From Labyrinthula sp. Ha (Eukaryota; Sar; Bigyra; Labyrinthulida; Labyrinthulaceae), in assembly GCA_015227615.1 (NCBI GenBank), contig JAALGZ010000015.1:273001-337000 (forward strand): DNA of 64,000 nt. The letters are read 5' to 3'. The notes below the pieces were generated by a model. That model saw nothing but the letters and a program-made list of their open reading frames with translations, was not told the origin of the DNA and ran no database searches. This document shows positions 53,301 through 64,000 of this stretch, one piece after another; the stretch's first letter is position 1; each line of letters starts with the position of its first letter. The position numbers and the translations under genes are program-made.

Positions 53301-54562
53301 ATTTTAAATCTATGAGACCTCTATAATTGTATCTGCAGTTGAGATCTAACTCAACAAGTTAATATTTTATTATTTTGTAGCAACTCAGTGAAAAAACTTC
53401 TCAACGGATCAAAAGCAGGATAGAGCTTATCAATATAAGTTTTCTGATTTAACTCCCCTTGGTATATTTTCGCTCTGCTGGATGTTAATTTCTTGTTTTA
53501 CTGGGATTTCGACTACTTTTTTCTGTACCTTGAACTCTTATTTCTTCAGAGTAGGTTGTTGTTCTAGTTGTTAATATATTGTGTAGGGTATAGGTAATTG
53601 CCCAAAATTCTTCCGTACATATATATATTCCCATGAGAGACTACTTTCTAAGATAGGCACAGAGTAAGTATGACCAACTGTAGATTTTAACTTATGCCTT
53701 ACAAGGAAAGCAGTTATACAGGAACTATGAGTTAGCTAGTAGTATACTAGTCTATGATATTTCATTGCTAGGTTCATGGTAAATTAAAAAGTTCAGTATC
53801 AAATGAAATATAGCACAGGTGAGCTCAACACTAGTTTGCAAGCAAGTCCGTTACTTGCTTCTTATGTTCGTTAAACCTAATAGAGTCTCTCTAAGTTGAA
53901 AGAGCAGCCTTCCTTATGTGAGCAATAGACTTGGTATATGCCTTAAATAGGAAGTTGCCATCGCGATGAGGATGAAATTATACTTGATGAAAAAGTACAA
54001 TATTAAATGTTCACAGTTACGTCCCTGATACAATCAGTACATGAGACAAATTTGCACACCGAAGCGAGCAATCATAATTTCTTATAAATAAAAACAGATC
54101 ATTAGTATATTGAAAAATATTTTAAAAACACTAGGTATTAATGTAGCTTAAAGTGCACTCTCTGTTTCCTGATAACAAACGAGTAAACATAGCTCTTAAT
54201 TTTAGATGCTGGTTGTAATAAGGAACTTTGATCTACAAAGATAGCATAAGACTTATGCGTAACCATTGGTAATAACTTTATAATAGCCTATAATTTTCTC
54301 ATGACCTCTGTTACTTATTATTTTCGGGTTGAGTCCCGATTAGCACTTTAACTCCGGCCTTGTTTAAATCAAAATATGTCGTCTGGTTCTGAAGAAAAAT
54401 AAACTTAAGGATATGATGCAAAATCATGGTTTTTGCAATATCTTCTTACCAATAATTATTATTGAGGAGTGCCCAACTATACGACAATCAGGTATCCATT
54501 GAGAAGCAACGAACTCCTCCAAGGCGAACGTGGTTATTTTGGGTCAAATTCAAAACATCAAT
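50324..54562. other. Gene-free stretch, about 4.2 kb
   Basis: No credible coding frame was found. The sequence is AT-rich with frequent TAA/TAG in all frames; a few AT microsatellites occur, the clearest at 53619-53628. The last 100 bases are the 5' flank of RPAP1. Confidence 0.55.
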
Positions 54563-57358
54563 ATGGAATTACCGCAAATATCACAAATGTCCACTCACCC
54601 TCGACTTGAACCGTTAAACGATCCTAAGCAGGAAAACAAAGAAAAGTTTATCATCGGAGAAATAAAAGAAAATGAATCTAATCCCAACTTCAAATTTGAG
54701 GATTTTGTTGCAGCTCCAACCTCAATAGAGTCGTTTCCAAAAGTTTTTAAGCTGAAGAAACTCAGCTCACGGATCCGCGCAAGAGAAAGCCAATCCTTTT
54801 TTAAAAAACAAATTAGTCAGGACAAAGTAGAGGTTGGGAAAAAACTTGCTTCAAATAAAATATTATTGGCTAAACTCGGATTAAATGAACTCGATGCTAA
54901 GAAGATAGATGAGTCGAATAGCGCAAAAATTAGCAACATGCCTGCAGCTGAAAGACTTCAAACTATCAAAGAACTCGAAAAAATGTTTGACGCTAATGTT
55001 CTAGAAAATTTGGTTAGATATACTTCAGAAGAATTATCATTTTTTCAAAAACCAACGAAAAAAGCTACAGAAGCTGGTTCTGTAGAATCAAAAAAAGAAA
55101 ATATAATAGAAGAAGAAAAGCAATTGCAAAATTTCATAATCAAAACTCGAAGTCATATTACTTCTCAGCGTCTTGTTGCCTTTGAAGCATTGAGTTTTAT
55201 TTTTTCAGAGAGACATCTCTGTCTCTATACTGGTCGAATGCATTGGCTTAAAAGCTTGAAGACTAACCTCTCTGGAGAAATTTCGTTAGCGCTGGCATCC
55301 TCTAATCTCCAGATAGTTGAGAAAGCTCTTCGTCTACTCAATAGTTTGATCTCTCCTTGTGTTCAACAAGTTGATATGGTTAATGTAGCTTTACTCATGT
55401 TCCAATCTAAAATGAAAAGAAATGATTTTTGGGATTGTTTATCTAGTTTTGAACTATTTGAAGCTCAAGGCAGTTGTTTAGTATACGCAAAATGTCTAAC
55501 TCAAGAACTTATACATGACGACACAAAAATAGATGTTTCACTTACAATGTTATACTATAGCGTATTCATAGAAAATAAAGGTTTTAAAACTTTGTTAGAA
55601 AGAACTGATGTTTCAAATTGTCCCTTAGTGCTTACTGAAGTGTTAATGATACTTGCTGTTTTTGGAAGCATCTGTTTTGATGGGTTTTTTCTTGAAGTAC
55701 TGGAATTATTGTTGCACCGACTTTGTGCAGTTGTTAATCGGATTGAAGGCAAAGAATTATTTCTTTCAATAAATGAGTCGGTATTTTTCTGTTTATTGAA
55801 GACAAAGGAAAGATTACCAAAAAGTATTGCCAAATACTTTCAAAAAATTTTAATGTCTCTGCAAGAAAGAATTATTTCCGGTGTTAAGTTTCAAGGTTTA
55901 GTTGCTTTGAACTTTTTCCTGTTGAATCAGAAAGAGAGTTCTCATAAGCTGGTGGGATCTCCAATGGAAAAAGTTGTTCAAGAACAAAAAGAGAACGAAA
56001 GCTTTCATACAGATTTCGATCAACGAGTTGAGCTCTCTAAGCAATATAAACCTTTTTCTTTGGAAAAGTTCCAAAATTGGAGCACGATGTTGGAGGAAAC
56101 TGAAAATTTTGTGAAGAGGCAATTTGAGCTTCCTCTTAAAGTAGATGTGATCAAACAGTTTGATTTGCTGAGTGAAGTTCTTTTACCTTGTATTTCACAC
56201 TTCAAGAGCTCTTTTGTGTATAGTGTGGAACTCTGCTTTCAGTTTCCTTTGAGCTTTTTACTCCTTTTTAAGGAGTCTGCCAAGCTATTTATCCTTTTCA
56301 CTCAACATTTCCCCTACCTTTATTCACACCTAGGCCAATATAAACTAGATCCCGCACTGTTTTACTTTTGCGCTATCCACGGGTCGCATCACTTTACAGG
56401 ACGTGAGTTATCCATACTAGTGAGAATTTGGTTTGAAGAAGAGGAATTCATTCCTGATAACTTCACTAGCACTGGAACCTCACCTGAACTGCCTTATTTC
56501 AGTAAACAACTTTTACTCTCTGGATTCTGTCACGACAATATATTGGGTTTAGTCACATGTTGGCCAATTTTCTATTGCCTTCTTAGAGCAGTTGACGACA
56601 AAAACACAAACCTAATGGCAAAAGCATTTGAATTCGGTTCATTTGAGGATCTGATTATTTTCACTCTATATTTGTGCACCAGTGCAGGATCTACATCTAG
56701 CCAGCTCGAGCTCTCCTATTCTGCTGTAGAAAAAGAGATTATCTCCAGATTAGGTTCTGTGCCCTTTTCATCAGTGGTCAAAAACATTATGCGAACCATT
56801 GGTGGAAAGTATGCCTCAACTTTGTTGAAAAAGAAACTCAAAGACCTGGAAAAGCTAGCCTTGAACTTTTTAACTCTATCTCCTAGGTACAGAAACCTAG
56901 TTTCCTTAGTCCTGGTTCTACTTCTCGATGCCACCTGGGAAGAGGAAGTCAATGGACAGGTATTGGACTCGTTCGTGGCAGAAGGTAGAGAAAGATTCTT
57001 TTGCTTCAGCAGTAGCGATACTGTCGACACTGTGGTCAAAAAGGTTTTGTGTGAAACAGTACCATATACGAACAAGTTGTGTGACAAGCTAGTTCTTTCC
57101 TACATAGACCTGTATAGTTCAGGTCTCTGTAGCAGTCCAAATGAATTTGGTTTGTTCACAATTCTTGAACAAGTACTAGAAGTAAATATTTTAAAGAGAA
57201 CAGAACAGTTTCACTGGATAGGAGAGAAACGACTGATGTTGATCATACAAAGGGTTCCAAGATTAACGTCGTCATTCAAAACCCTTCTAGAAAAATATGA
57301 CAAGCGCAGTTTTGTTCAAAAAACTCTTCGGAGAATAAATTCAGTGGTATCCCAGTGA
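54563..57358 (+). CDS. RPAP1: RPAP1-like RNA polymerase II assembly protein
   Basis: A 931-residue protein. RPAP1 helps assemble RNA polymerase II and bring it to the nucleus. The N-terminal region has the RPAP1_N pattern: IDESNSAKISNMPAAERLQT followed by FDANVLENL parallels the human IHEENIARLQAMAPEEI and DPSLVAFL. The next landmark, KTRSHITSQRLVAFEAL, parallels human LTRSQVSQQRALALHVL at the start of the RPAP1_C domain. The rest is a long, weakly conserved alpha-solenoid, in which FTGRELSILVRIWFEEEEF resembles human YLTHELLLSCVFRLEFLPE. The ATG at 54563 is the first in frame; the frame extends 11 codons upstream without ATG. It is shorter than human RPAP1 (1393). No intron is needed. Confidence 0.82.
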   Translation: MELPQISQMSTHPRLEPLNDPKQENKEKFIIGEIKENESNPNFKFEDFVAAPTSIESFPKVFKLKKLSSRIRARESQSFFKKQISQDKVEVGKKLASNKILLAKLGLNELDAKKIDESNSAKISNMPAAERLQTIKELEKMFDANVLENLVRYTSEELSFFQKPTKKATEAGSVESKKENIIEEEKQLQNFIIKTRSHITSQRLVAFEALSFIFSERHLCLYTGRMHWLKSLKTNLSGEISLALASSNLQIVEKALRLLNSLISPCVQQVDMVNVALLMFQSKMKRNDFWDCLSSFELFEAQGSCLVYAKCLTQELIHDDTKIDVSLTMLYYSVFIENKGFKTLLERTDVSNCPLVLTEVLMILAVFGSICFDGFFLEVLELLLHRLCAVVNRIEGKELFLSINESVFFCLLKTKERLPKSIAKYFQKILMSLQERIISGVKFQGLVALNFFLLNQKESSHKLVGSPMEKVVQEQKENESFHTDFDQRVELSKQYKPFSLEKFQNWSTMLEETENFVKRQFELPLKVDVIKQFDLLSEVLLPCISHFKSSFVYSVELCFQFPLSFLLLFKESAKLFILFTQHFPYLYSHLGQYKLDPALFYFCAIHGSHHFTGRELSILVRIWFEEEEFIPDNFTSTGTSPELPYFSKQLLLSGFCHDNILGLVTCWPIFYCLLRAVDDKNTNLMAKAFEFGSFEDLIIFTLYLCTSAGSTSSQLELSYSAVEKEIISRLGSVPFSSVVKNIMRTIGGKYASTLLKKKLKDLEKLALNFLTLSPRYRNLVSLVLVLLLDATWEEEVNGQVLDSFVAEGRERFFCFSSSDTVDTVVKKVLCETVPYTNKLCDKLVLSYIDLYSSGLCSSPNEFGLFTILEQVLEVNILKRTEQFHWIGEKRLMLIIQRVPRLTSSFKTLLEKYDKRSFVQKTLRRINSVVSQ

Positions 57359-57880
57359 CCGTAGAACAGTGAAGAATATGTATACTCGAGTATTGTCCCA
57401 ATGACTGCAATGAGAAACAAAAATAAATAATATATACTTGGGCCGAAAGAGTTGTTCCTACTAGATTGTAGTTATTTTCTTATTTTGTCGGGGATAACTT
57501 TGGTATTTAGTTCTTTTCATGACAAGCTGCGAATAAGATAAACAACCGAGGGATAAGTATCAGGTACGTTTGTATGAGAATACCTTCTTTATTGACTAGA
57601 ACTTAAACGAAAGTTTAACCAAATATAGAACGAAAGGGCCCAATTGGGAGTAAGCACGGTACAAGGCGGGTATGGTTGATTTTTGTGCTGCTCTAGGAGA
57701 TATTTTATTGCAGTTTTCTTCTTTAGTGTTGTTTGACAGATACAAAATATATCGCAAACTGAACTTATTTCTAAGAAGCTATGAAATTGTGTACACATAC
57801 GCAACCAAAGTAGCAAGAGAGATCTCCTAAAAGAAATTGGAATTGTTTTTTATTTGGTAAAAAAAAAGTGTTAAGTTGGT
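57359..57880. other. Intergenic, about 520 bp
   Basis: Holds the 3' flank of RPAP1 and the 5' flank of the next gene, which runs in the same direction. A T-rich then A-rich tract precedes the next ATG (A8 near 57860). Nothing else was recognised. Confidence 0.6.
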
Positions 57881-58702
57881 ATGGGCGGAGGAGAGCACCA
57901 GTGGTTATCAGCAAACTTGGAGTTGTATTGCAGGAAAGTTTATTTTGAACTATGTTGGCTTGGTTCAGTGCTGCAGGCTCTACACAGTTCCGCAGAGCTA
58001 AGGAGTCGAATTGACTTCCCCACCGAGCGACTGTTTGCGTGGATCGGTTCATCCTTTCACGAGTTTAATGTGTTTCTTCAACTATTGGATGAAGGGGTGA
58101 AACAACTTGTAAACGAAGTCACTGTGTCTTTATTGCAGCAACTTGGGAAGGAGCTTACACACTTCAGGAGTGAACTTATAGAACAAGTCTCGGCGTTAAA
58201 CCCGGAGTTAACTGGGGCGGTGAATTTGCCCTCTATGAATGTTGTTGAAGCGGTGAATAACTTTGATGAGGAATTAACAGTAGTTCATGATTCAGAATAT
58301 CTTTCTGTTGCAACTTGGTGTGAGTTAAAAGAGCAGCAATATTTTAGCGTAGCCAAAGATTTTTATGCAAGGAAAAAAGTTATATTAAGATTGGAACCAC
58401 CTTATTTTCTTGGAGCTACGTTCTTAGGAAGTGGAGGTATTAAGCAAGCGAAAGAAGCTTGGCAGAGATTTTCCGAAACTCTTAATGTCTTCAAGAATTC
58501 GTTGAAAGGCTCATTTCAAGTTTCGGGGGTTGTCGAAGAACCTGTCAATACAAATTTTCTATATCCAAATGTTCAAAATTTTGTTTGTGCTTCAAGTATT
58601 CGTCAAGGTGAGTTGATGTCTTTTTTAGTTTCTACATTAGAAGTTAGTGTAGTACATCGTTCTAACTTGCTTGATCTTTTCGAGCAGTATGTACTTATGT
58701 AG
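57881..58702 (+). CDS. Unrecognised 273-residue protein
   Basis: The frame is open for 273 codons from an ATG with no homolog that I recognise. It is predicted mostly helical: residues 1-110 are leucine-rich amphipathic helices (LYCRKVYFELCWLGSVLQAL, FNVFLQLLDEGVKQLV, VSLLQQLGKELTHF), followed by a mixed region with EPPYFLGATFLGSGGIKQ (about 178-195) and a final helical part ending LLDLFEQYVLM. It has no signal peptide, membrane helix, zinc finger or catalytic motif that I can name. Coding is supported by length, a single clean frame and balanced residue use; the minus-strand frames over it are shorter. A subunit of a larger complex is possible. Confidence 0.7.
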   Translation: MGGGEHQWLSANLELYCRKVYFELCWLGSVLQALHSSAELRSRIDFPTERLFAWIGSSFHEFNVFLQLLDEGVKQLVNEVTVSLLQQLGKELTHFRSELIEQVSALNPELTGAVNLPSMNVVEAVNNFDEELTVVHDSEYLSVATWCELKEQQYFSVAKDFYARKKVILRLEPPYFLGATFLGSGGIKQAKEAWQRFSETLNVFKNSLKGSFQVSGVVEEPVNTNFLYPNVQNFVCASSIRQGELMSFLVSTLEVSVVHRSNLLDLFEQYVLM

Positions 58703-59654
58703 TTAAATTTAGTCTTGTTTACAGTTGTGATATGTTTGTATTAATTTATACTTGTATTACTATATCGTTGCAGGAAAACAAGGTAGAGTTTGATTTGAAA
58801 TTGGAACAATAACATTTTAAGACCTTAAGTCATGTGAATCCTGGGCAACATTTTTTTTCGACCATCTTTACACATATAAATTTATGAAAACTTCTACACA
58901 ACATAATTTTAAGTGAAACTATGCACCTAATCAACTGCACTTCAAGTACATCAGAAAAAATTTGAAGCAGCAGTGAAGATAAGATTTATGGTTTAATAAT
59001 AATATCATACGTTCAGTCAATACAACTAGCACAATATTTGTGAACGCAAAGAAAAATCTTTGGAAACTACTCTGTAATTGTAATATTACTTGTGTAATTC
59101 TCCTAAAGGTGTGCAAGAAAAAAGTAATGACCTCCAATTATGAAGTGAATTAACAGTAATGTTGACAAGAGTTTGTTTCATGGTGCAACTTTTTACCTAA
59201 TGAAAATACGTAGCACGGAAATCAAACTAAGTTAGATATAATTTGAAGTTAATATGAAAGAATTGTTTTGTTGAGCTGAACCCCTTGGATTTTTCCGGAT
59301 GCTGTCACGTAACTAAAACAAAGTTTAACTATGAAACATAGAAAACCAAGTTTATTCATGCTAACCAAGGAAATTATCATTAAGAACCTGTTCGCAATAC
59401 CTTGTAGTAGCTTTTAGCCAAGTTTCAAATAAAAAACACCATGTGTTGTTGCACCTAAGCAACATATACTGAACCAGGCGAAAAAAAGTTGTTATTTACA
59501 CCCCCTCTTGCACTATCCTAATACCGTCTCAGTTTAGCAACGAAAGTTTGTTTGTAGCACCATCTTAACTTTCGTCCCTTTTACTATCTCGTACAGGTTT
59601 TTAATTCGATTAAGAACAGACTTAATAAACCAACAACAAACTTCATGAGTACGA
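58703..59654. other. Intergenic, about 950 bp, between convergent genes
   Basis: No conserved frame was seen; a 68-codon minus-strand open stretch at 58931-59137 is unfamiliar. AT-rich throughout. Confidence 0.55.
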
Positions 59655-60668
59655 CTAATGCGAATGCAAGGACTTGGCCATTGACATGACTTTTGAAAAT
59701 GCCAAACTTCTCTTTGTCTGACCTCTTATACGAAACATCATAAGTATTATTCCAGTTATTGTAAAGAAGAAAACTCGAGACACTAGCAAAGATGCCAAAA
59801 GACCTGGATCTCTAGAATCAATTGTCAATGGTTGTCCTAATTTCTCCAAACCTTGTAATGCCAGCAAAACGCAAAGCGCTAAAAGCACACAAACTGTGAC
59901 ATGGTACTTGAAAAATGACCTTGATATCCTTTTACGTGCTTTTCCTATCTTATCAGCTTCTTGAATATTCTTAATAACCGAAGCACTATTTTTGAGCTCT
60001 CTTAGCAATTCTCTTTTACGTCTGATTGAGAGGTAGAGAACTGTGAATACTAGCATTCCTTCACAACACCTTCTTAATCCCATCACTGTATTAAATCTAT
60101 TCTCCTTATCGGTTAGCGCAATGCTTAATGGGATGAAATAACAAGGAGCAAGGCCAAAACCAAGTTTATAATACCAGCTTTTCTTAGCATAAAGAGATTC
60201 CACTTTCATCTGTGTAGTGCTTGTCAAGAAATCAATGACTGCAAATCCAATGAGCACTAGAGATATGTTTCTAATCTCGCTGATGATCATGAACGTATCA
60301 TATGAATAAAATCCTTTTAAGCCATAGTTATCGAACACAGCCACTGCATGGAATGAGACCATAAGACTAGTGAAAAATAATACTGGAAATTGTGGAAGAT
60401 CCACCACATTCTTCCTTTGGGTCACGGCTACTGCATTAAGATCTGTTATCTTGAAATAAAGCATCGTTGGATAGAGCAGGTAGTAGAGCAAGTAAAACAT
60501 TATGTTTGAAAGTCGCCATGTACTTCCCAAGTACTCAGAATAAGTGCTAGCACAGTAAACTGCGTAATCAGGATCCATCCAGTCGCTTTCGTTTAAAGTA
60601 TTTGCAAACTCTCTGGTGAACGTAGTAGGAAACTTGCACACGTGATTTGTTGAGATTTTCCCACCCAT
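59655..60668 (-). CDS. Seven-pass membrane protein with N-myristoylation motif
   Basis: A 337-residue integral membrane protein. Seven hydrophobic segments are visible: LSNIMFYLLYYLLYPTMLYF, LPQFPVLFFTSLMVSFHAV, IRNISLVLIGFAVIDFL, LGFGLAPCYFIPLSIAL, CCEGMLVFTVLYLSI, YHVTVCVLLALCVLLAL and LLVSRVFFFTITGIILMMF. Between segments 5 and 6 is a basic loop (RRKRELLRELKNSAS, KARKRISRSF). The N-terminus MGGKIS has Gly2 and Ser6, the pattern for N-myristoylation, which would put the N-terminus in the cytosol. The layout recalls THH1/TOM1/TOM3 or other GPCR-like proteins, but no diagnostic motif such as DRY or NPxxY is present, so the family is not assigned. The ATG at 60668 is the first in frame. Confidence 0.75.
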   Translation of the reverse strand: MGGKISTNHVCKFPTTFTREFANTLNESDWMDPDYAVYCASTYSEYLGSTWRLSNIMFYLLYYLLYPTMLYFKITDLNAVAVTQRKNVVDLPQFPVLFFTSLMVSFHAVAVFDNYGLKGFYSYDTFMIISEIRNISLVLIGFAVIDFLTSTTQMKVESLYAKKSWYYKLGFGLAPCYFIPLSIALTDKENRFNTVMGLRRCCEGMLVFTVLYLSIRRKRELLRELKNSASVIKNIQEADKIGKARKRISRSFFKYHVTVCVLLALCVLLALQGLEKLGQPLTIDSRDPGLLASLLVSRVFFFTITGIILMMFRIRGQTKRSLAFSKVMSMAKSLHSH

Positions 60669-63600
60669 TTCACTTTTTCGTTTTTCAACGTATAAATCAA
60701 TATTTACTCTGATAGATTCTTAATTAAAATAGCTTTTTATCCGTTCTTACTTTTGTCTCTTATTTTAGAAGATTTGGTATTATAAGAGGAGGAACCAGGA
60801 GCAAAGAAGAAAACTCTAAGGGAAAAGGTTGCACAGTTCTAGCTAATTTACAAAAAATGGTTCTGGTTTAGAGATAGTGGTTGAGGAAAATTGAGATTGA
60901 AGTAGTTGACACTGCTCATTATTCAAACGGAAGTGACCAAGAGAAAGAACTTTAAGAAGAGAAAACTCTCCATCCAGTACTATGAATCATTTGCTGATAA
61001 AATGAAAATATAGTATTAATTATATTTTATTTGAAGAAACTTGTGGGAACAACATTAGCCAAACTTTTGCTCAATTGCCATCAAGAAACTTGACTATTTT
61101 GTTTTGTTGTGTTTGGCTTTGAACAGTTTTGGCCATCCTAAAGACAAATTGTTTTTTGACAAAAAAAGAAAGTAATGACTGAAGGCCTGTAGATATGGGT
61201 GTTGTTCTGTACTAAGGGAGATGAGCCGCTGGAGCGACTCTATATTGGCTTTTCATCTTTATCTTTGTTTTCACCACGCCATGACAAGAAGTAAAGCTCG
61301 AACCTAAATTTGATTCAACTCAGTGATATCATCATCAATATGGATTTTTTTCCAAGTACAATTTAACTAAAATGCTTAACTGGATCATTCCAAGAACACC
61401 GGATCAACTAATAGCAGTTTGATATTAACTACAATGAGCTGAAACTTTTCCACTTAGGTTATACTGTAAGACAAAAGAACATCTCAAATATTAGGAAAAT
61501 GATACAGAAATTTCAAGCTGTTATAAAATCTTATTATCTTTATTTTCAGGCCAAGTAAGAAGTTATTTTCACTGGAAGAGTTGCAGAAGTATTTCAACAC
61601 AACAAACGTTTAATGTACAAAACATAATTTCTTGTACTGTCATCGCAACAGAAAGGCTTATACACTAAATACCGAATATACTTTTTCACAATAGGCAATG
61701 TCATTAAATGTTTGTTGAACAAACTGCTTCACGTATATTAAATAATTGAAACATGGCGATGAACGTGGCGGCAAAGAAGAGGTTGAGATTCTTTTTCCGC
61801 AGTCTCGGGTATGCACAAGATTAATTAGAAACTTTAAAGTAAGATCTAGTTTGTTTTATGGTGCGTAGATAAAAGTGCTAGTAGCTTGTGGGTTCTATAT
61901 CTCCTTGAAATCTGTCTTCTGCTAGTGTAAAAACTTTGACATAGAAAACGCATACTCTAGTGGTCTGCACATGAAAAATCTGTTTATAAAATCAAAATCA
62001 ATACCAAATTACAAGTATTTAGTGTGAAATCGTCAAAATTAATGGAGAAATCACTGAGTTTCAGCTATTTTACATTTAAGTTTTACTTCTTGTATTCATT
62101 ATGAGTTTTCCCGTAAATGGAGTATTAAGGAATGCACAACTTCACACCGTGCATTATTTACCCTTCAATGAAAAATGGCTTCTAACAGTTTTTGGGTACC
62201 ATAGAAGAGGAACGATTTATCATTATTTATTCACGGTTGCTAACAAATTTATAGTACTAAGCGACTATAGCTCCAATATAAGACAACTTATCTTTTCTAA
62301 TGTAACTCTTAACATGTAAGAACAAATCAGAAGATCAGGAGTTGTAAGAATAAATTGGACAAAAAGAAGACATATACCTACTGCCAATGAAACTGTGCAT
62401 TAGCATTTCCTGTATCATTTGTAAAAAATGCAATATGGTCTCAGCTTCCCGTTATTAAATGTCTTACGATCAAAGCAAGACACTGGCTTCATGAAAATTA
62501 TAACTCCGAGAGTAGTTCATGCACTTAAGGAGTATGTTCTGAACTGAGGATTCTTAAGATCTTTCACTTGAATATTTATCCTTCGCAAGTCAGAAACCTA
62601 GGATCTAACAGAAGTATATTTATTTAATTTCTATTACTAGAAGTCTCTTTGTTGTCAATGCAGTTTGATATTTTCTGAATGACTTTTTATTTTCATAAAA
62701 TAAACTTAATAAATATCTGGCAATTAGTGTTGGATCTTGATTATATGTATTGTCACAGAGAGTCCAACTTAAAGAAATGAAGTCTATACTACAAAATACA
62801 CTAAATGCCAATATTTCCCAAGTGAGTTAAAGAAAAGTTCACTTTCCAATGCTCAGTAGATGAAATGTTTATGGTCAATGCTTTGAAAGTTTATCTCAAA
62901 TACAACAACTTTTTTGAGGGAAACAACTTTTTCAACTTGATGAACAAAAGTAGCTAAAATATTTGTTTCTATATTACTTAGTTTTAAATGCCTTAGAAGA
63001 TAGAATTAGATGACTTTGAAAGTTTGTTTAAACATAAGCTGAAAACCTGAAGGTTGATTTGAAATAAAGAAGATTTTAACAATATTAGATACTATATAGA
63101 ATTATCTTTATAATGTGGTAAATATAGAACCATAAATAACTTTATTGGTACCAGATCATGTGCTTCAGGTATATCAAAAAATTATGTAAGTGGTGACTGT
63201 TGATTAAGTCTAATAGTTAAACTACATCAAGAGAAACTTCCTGACAGTTATAGCAAATCCATACACTTGGTGTTTTTCTTTGAATAGAGATGCCATAGCT
63301 TTGGTAGGAAAGTGCTGTTTTCTCATATGCCCTGGATGTCTGTATGATGACTTAACAGTGCTTGAATGTTAATGTCCTATAATTTTAATTAAATATAAAA
63401 AAACAGTGCAACTATCACAACTTGTGACTTCAGTTTGTCCAAAAAAGTTTGCATTGTCTTTCTTTCCCTCATGTCTCGAATTAAGATGACAACCTTCCAT
63501 AGATTCTAATGGAAGATGATCCACATAAAAGATTTTTGGCTTTCTATGGAAATATTTCACATGCCTTTATTCAAACTCCTTTGCTTCTCTATCAAGAGTT

Positions 63601-64000
63601 TGATACTAGCAGTTTTTATTTTACATTCGGAGGACCTCAGTTTCTTTACTTCTTTCTCGCTAGATGGCACTGGTTTAAACTAATCACTAGACCTCTATCT
63701 TGCGAAGCTTATAACTGCAAATGAGACTAAGAGAAAATAGTACTTTCCTTTTTATTACAACAGCTCAAAGTGTCTTTATTTCTTTTCACAACTGTACTCA
63801 CCATTTCGAATCAGTAGCGCCTATCAGACGGATATCTAGTTAAATTAAGAAGGCTTTCTTAGCCTTAAGCCTCATTGAAATAGGATTTGTAAGCATTAGT
63901 TGGGTATTAAGCGTGTAATAAAAACACTCTTTGAAATAGAAAAATTCAACGCGTTCTCACATGTATTTTAGCCCAGATTTGGAAAGCTAAGCTTATAAGC
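60669..64000. other. Gene-free stretch, about 3.3 kb, to the window end
   Basis: Open stretches of 63-72 codons (for example 62101-62319 and 63509-63724 on the plus strand) give unfamiliar translations and no ultra-short intron joins them into a longer frame that I could find. AT-rich with dense stops. No RNA gene was recognised. A gene could extend in from beyond the window edge. Confidence 0.5.

Overview
This window looks like nuclear DNA from a unicellular, ciliated eukaryote (a protist). The evidence is the set of gene families (calnexin, cyclin H, RPAP1, ribosomal protein eL28, Vms1/ANKZF1), spliceosomal GT-AG introns, and two cilium-specific proteins side by side (B9D2 and a CFAP100-like protein). 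TAA, TAG and TGA all end reading frames, so the genetic code appears standard. The DNA is AT-rich. A cyclic-nucleotide-dependent kinase with three cNMP domains, a stramenopile/alga-like EF-hand protein and a single-chain acyl-CoA carboxylase would fit a stramenopile, alveolate or related lineage, but I cannot name the organism.

Genes sit in tight islands separated by gene-free stretches of about 3.3 to 8 kb. Island 1 (15-2521): Vms1, ZNF511-like and PLGRKT-like genes. Island 2 (6662-13234): an armadillo-repeat protein, CtIP/Sae2, a METTL13-type methyltransferase, B9D2, CFAP100-like and eL28. Island 3 (17029-22233): an EF-hand protein, an ammonium transporter with a long extra N-terminus, and a CLC chloride channel. 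Island 4 (27657-34634): a cNMP-dependent kinase and a fused acyl-CoA carboxylase. Island 5 (42709-50323): calnexin, cyclin H, a Na+/Ca2+ exchanger and an unrecognised helical-repeat protein. Island 6 (54563-60668): RPAP1, an unrecognised 273-residue protein and a seven-pass membrane protein. The intervening stretches are rich in stop codons in all frames, and I found no convincing gene, tRNA or rRNA in them.

The clearest genome-level signal is the intron set. Twelve introns placed by protein homology or reading-frame continuity are 27-32 nt long, and one candidate is 96 nt; all end in TAG. At least two (in the carboxylase and the EF-hand gene) are multiples of three with no stop, so a simple ORF reading adds false residues there. 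Inside the islands, neighbouring genes are extremely close: convergent stop codons lie 3 and 5 bp apart at two places, and divergent start codons lie as little as 24 bp apart.

By function, several genes concern ions and calcium (Na+/Ca2+ exchanger, EF-hand protein, calnexin, CLC channel), cilia (B9D2, CFAP100-like, possibly the kinase), nitrogen uptake (ammonium transporter), RNA polymerase II and transcription (cyclin H, RPAP1), DNA-end repair (CtIP) and ribosome quality control (Vms1). I see no phage-like, CRISPR or clear mobile-element system.
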